Source: Oscillospiraceae bacterium | Lineage (GTDB): Bacteria > Bacillota > Clostridia > Oscillospirales > Ruminococcaceae | Assembly: GCA_015067185.1 (NCBI GenBank) | Contig: SVMZ01000023.1 | Coordinates: 1-46,756, forward strand | DNA: 46,756 bases | Direction of reading: 5' to 3' | Part shown: one piece after another, positions 45,669 through 46,756 of the stretch | Numbering within the stretch: position 1 is the first letter of the stretch | How the letters are laid out: every line of letters begins with the position of its first letter | Program-made: the position numbers and the translations under genes | The notes under the pieces: generated by a model | The model's input: only the letters and a program-made list of their open reading frames with translations | What the model was told of the DNA's origin: nothing | Database searches by the model: none

Positions 45669-46454
45669 TTATTTTACCTCAGCAATGGTGCGTCCGCTGA
45701 CTTTTTGAGCAATATTTCTGTAGTAATCGCAAAGGGCGATGACATCGGCGCCGGTGTTGATAAAGGTGTATCCCATCTCCACCAGTGCATCGAAGTTTCC
45801 GGGACCGCCGACTGTGCCGGCAAATTTGCCGTACTTACGGGCGGTTTTAGCTACCAGACGGCGAACACGGTCGATCTCAGGATCTTTTCCGCTGGGGTCA
45901 CCGATACCCTGACTGAAATCGGCAGGACCGAAGAAGATCATATCAATGCCGGGAAGTGCGCAGATCTCTTCCAGCTCGGCAACCGGCTCCGGATCTTCGA
46001 TCTGAACAACGGTGAAGCGCTCTTCGTTGGCTTCTTTGATGTAGTCGAGGGGATCGACGAGACAGTATTTTCCATCGGCGTTTCCTCCATCAATAGGACG
46101 GCGGCCGATGGGGTGAAATTTGGTGTAGTAGACGATCTGTTTTGCTTCTTCCAGACTCATCAGATGGGGAACCATAATGCCGGTGGAGTCTCCTTCAAGA
46201 GGACGGATGAAGTCACTGTAGCAGCCCTTGGATACACGGGTCAGGACATCCACATCGTAGATTTTAGCGGCACGGACGGTATCTTCGACAGAGGTCATGT
46301 TGTTGGGTACGTGCTCAAGGTCGATCCAAATACAGTCAAATCCGCTCATGGCAGCAATTTCGACGTTTCTGGGATCGGAGAGATTTAGTTTAATGCTGGT
46401 GGCTACCTGTCCGTTTCTCATTTGACGCAGTACGCGGCTCTTTCTCATATGCAT
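45669..46454 (-). CDS. HpcH/HpaI family class II aldolase
   Basis: A 261-residue metal-dependent pyruvate aldolase family member (HpaI/GarL type), which splits 2-keto-3-deoxy acids to pyruvate and an aldehyde. Seen are CIWIDLEH with His 48 as base, TRVSK with Arg 73, the metal Glu in VVQIEDPEPV (153) and the Asp in FFGPADFSQGIG (179). Length matches the family. SD AAGGAG. Lies 17 bp after the SDR gene. This gene gives the operon its likely role: breakdown of a sugar acid. Confidence 0.88.
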   Translation of the reverse strand: MHMRKSRVLRQMRNGQVATSIKLNLSDPRNVEIAAMSGFDCIWIDLEHVPNNMTSVEDTVRAAKIYDVDVLTRVSKGCYSDFIRPLEGDSTGIMVPHLMSLEEAKQIVYYTKFHPIGRRPIDGGNADGKYCLVDPLDYIKEANEERFTVVQIEDPEPVAELEEICALPGIDMIFFGPADFSQGIGDPSGKDPEIDRVRRLVAKTARKYGKFAGTVGGPGNFDALVEMGYTFINTGADVIALCDYYRNIAQKVSGRTIAEVK

Positions 46455-46471
46455 AGTTGAAATCTCCTTTT

Positions 46472-46756
46472 TTATTTGGCGGAATATCCGCCGTCAATCG
46501 GTATAATTGCTCCGGTGGTATAGAGAGAGGCATCTGAGGCAAGGTAGACGATTATGCCTTTGATATCCTCATCGTTGGCCATTCTGCGAAGAAAAGTGGC
46601 TTTGGCATATTGCTCCAGAAAGGGTTCCGGCTGGTTGTTGAACAGTCCGCCCAAAGAAAGACAGTTGCAGCGGACGCCGCTGGGACCGTAGCGGGAGGCG
46701 ATAAAGCGGGTCAGGTTGTGCATGCCGCCCTTGTGGAAGAAGTAGTCGGCAGCACC
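46472..46756 (-). CDS. Short-chain dehydrogenase/reductase, C-terminal part (partial)
   Basis: The frame stays open to the window end, so the N-terminal coenzyme domain is outside. The visible 94 residues have the catalytic YFFHK (YxxxK), GVRCNCLSLGG (the NxxxPG-like segment, altered), and the ending TTGAIIPIDGGYSAK typical of SDR enzymes. It is upstream of the aldolase gene in the same operon and would oxidise or reduce a sugar or sugar acid. The methionine codon at 46721-46723 lies inside the domain and is not the real start. Confidence 0.9.
   Translation of the reverse strand, partial: GAADYFFHKGGMHNLTRFIASRYGPSGVRCNCLSLGGLFNNQPEPFLEQYAKATFLRRMANDEDIKGIIVYLASDASLYTTGAIIPIDGGYSAK

Overview
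The window looks like chromosomal DNA from an endospore-forming member of the Clostridia. I infer this from spoIIGA-sigE, a three-gene gerA-type germination operon, DUF421/DUF4363 genes, an LplB/YtcP-type ABC transporter with a YesM/YesN two-component system, and strong AGGAGG ribosome binding sites throughout. An Oscillospirales-like gut or anaerobic organism would fit, but the genus cannot be read from the sequence. No phage, insertion sequence, CRISPR array or replication origin was seen.

Layout. 1-650: the end of an rrn operon (23S 3' end, tRNA-Lys, tRNA-Glu, 5S, terminator). 724-2381 (minus): sigE and spoIIGA, the mother-cell sigma factor and its processing protease, with a Spo0A-type promoter. 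2591-8988 (plus): a tandem array of four GH1 beta-glycosidase paralogues with a class I amidotransferase-like C26 peptidase in the middle. 9071-10336: a TrmH-type rRNA methyltransferase and a PPC-domain protein. 10424-13444 (minus): a GH38 alpha-mannosidase. 13631-17488 (minus): gerA-gerB-gerC, divergent from DUF421-DUF4363 (17517-18592). 18597-19667 (minus): a putative TIM-barrel glycosidase. 19926-21508: sodium-pumping decarboxylase gamma and beta subunits.

21657-24339 holds an M50-like membrane protease overlapping a 511-residue protein of unknown function that carries the OadB sodium-site motif. 24379-29425 is a run of small accessory enzymes: methyltransferase, P-loop kinase, APH-fold kinase, M24 peptidase, GNAT, LURP-one and alpha/beta hydrolase. 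29522-32896 (minus) is a YesM/YesN pair divergent from a carbohydrate ABC importer (33234-36885); a GH28 pectinase-like gene follows in convergent orientation (37153-38565). 38786-41188 is an orphan ClpC. 41322-43690 is a BlaI/BlaR1-type pair with two clear operators. 43752-46756 (minus) is a tight catabolic operon (SDR, HpaI aldolase, aldo/keto reductase, Gfo/Idh oxidoreductase) cut by the window end.

How they work together. Much of the window serves plant or host glycan use: an importer under YesMN-type sensing, exo- and endo-glycosidases of GH1, GH38 and GH28, and a sugar-acid-like catabolic operon. Sporulation and germination genes form the second theme. The least explained pieces are the four GH1 enzymes, which all lack a canonical glycone-site tryptophan; the M50-like/511-aa pair with its OadB motif; and the BlaR1-like sensor whose extracellular domain is not a penicillin-binding domain.
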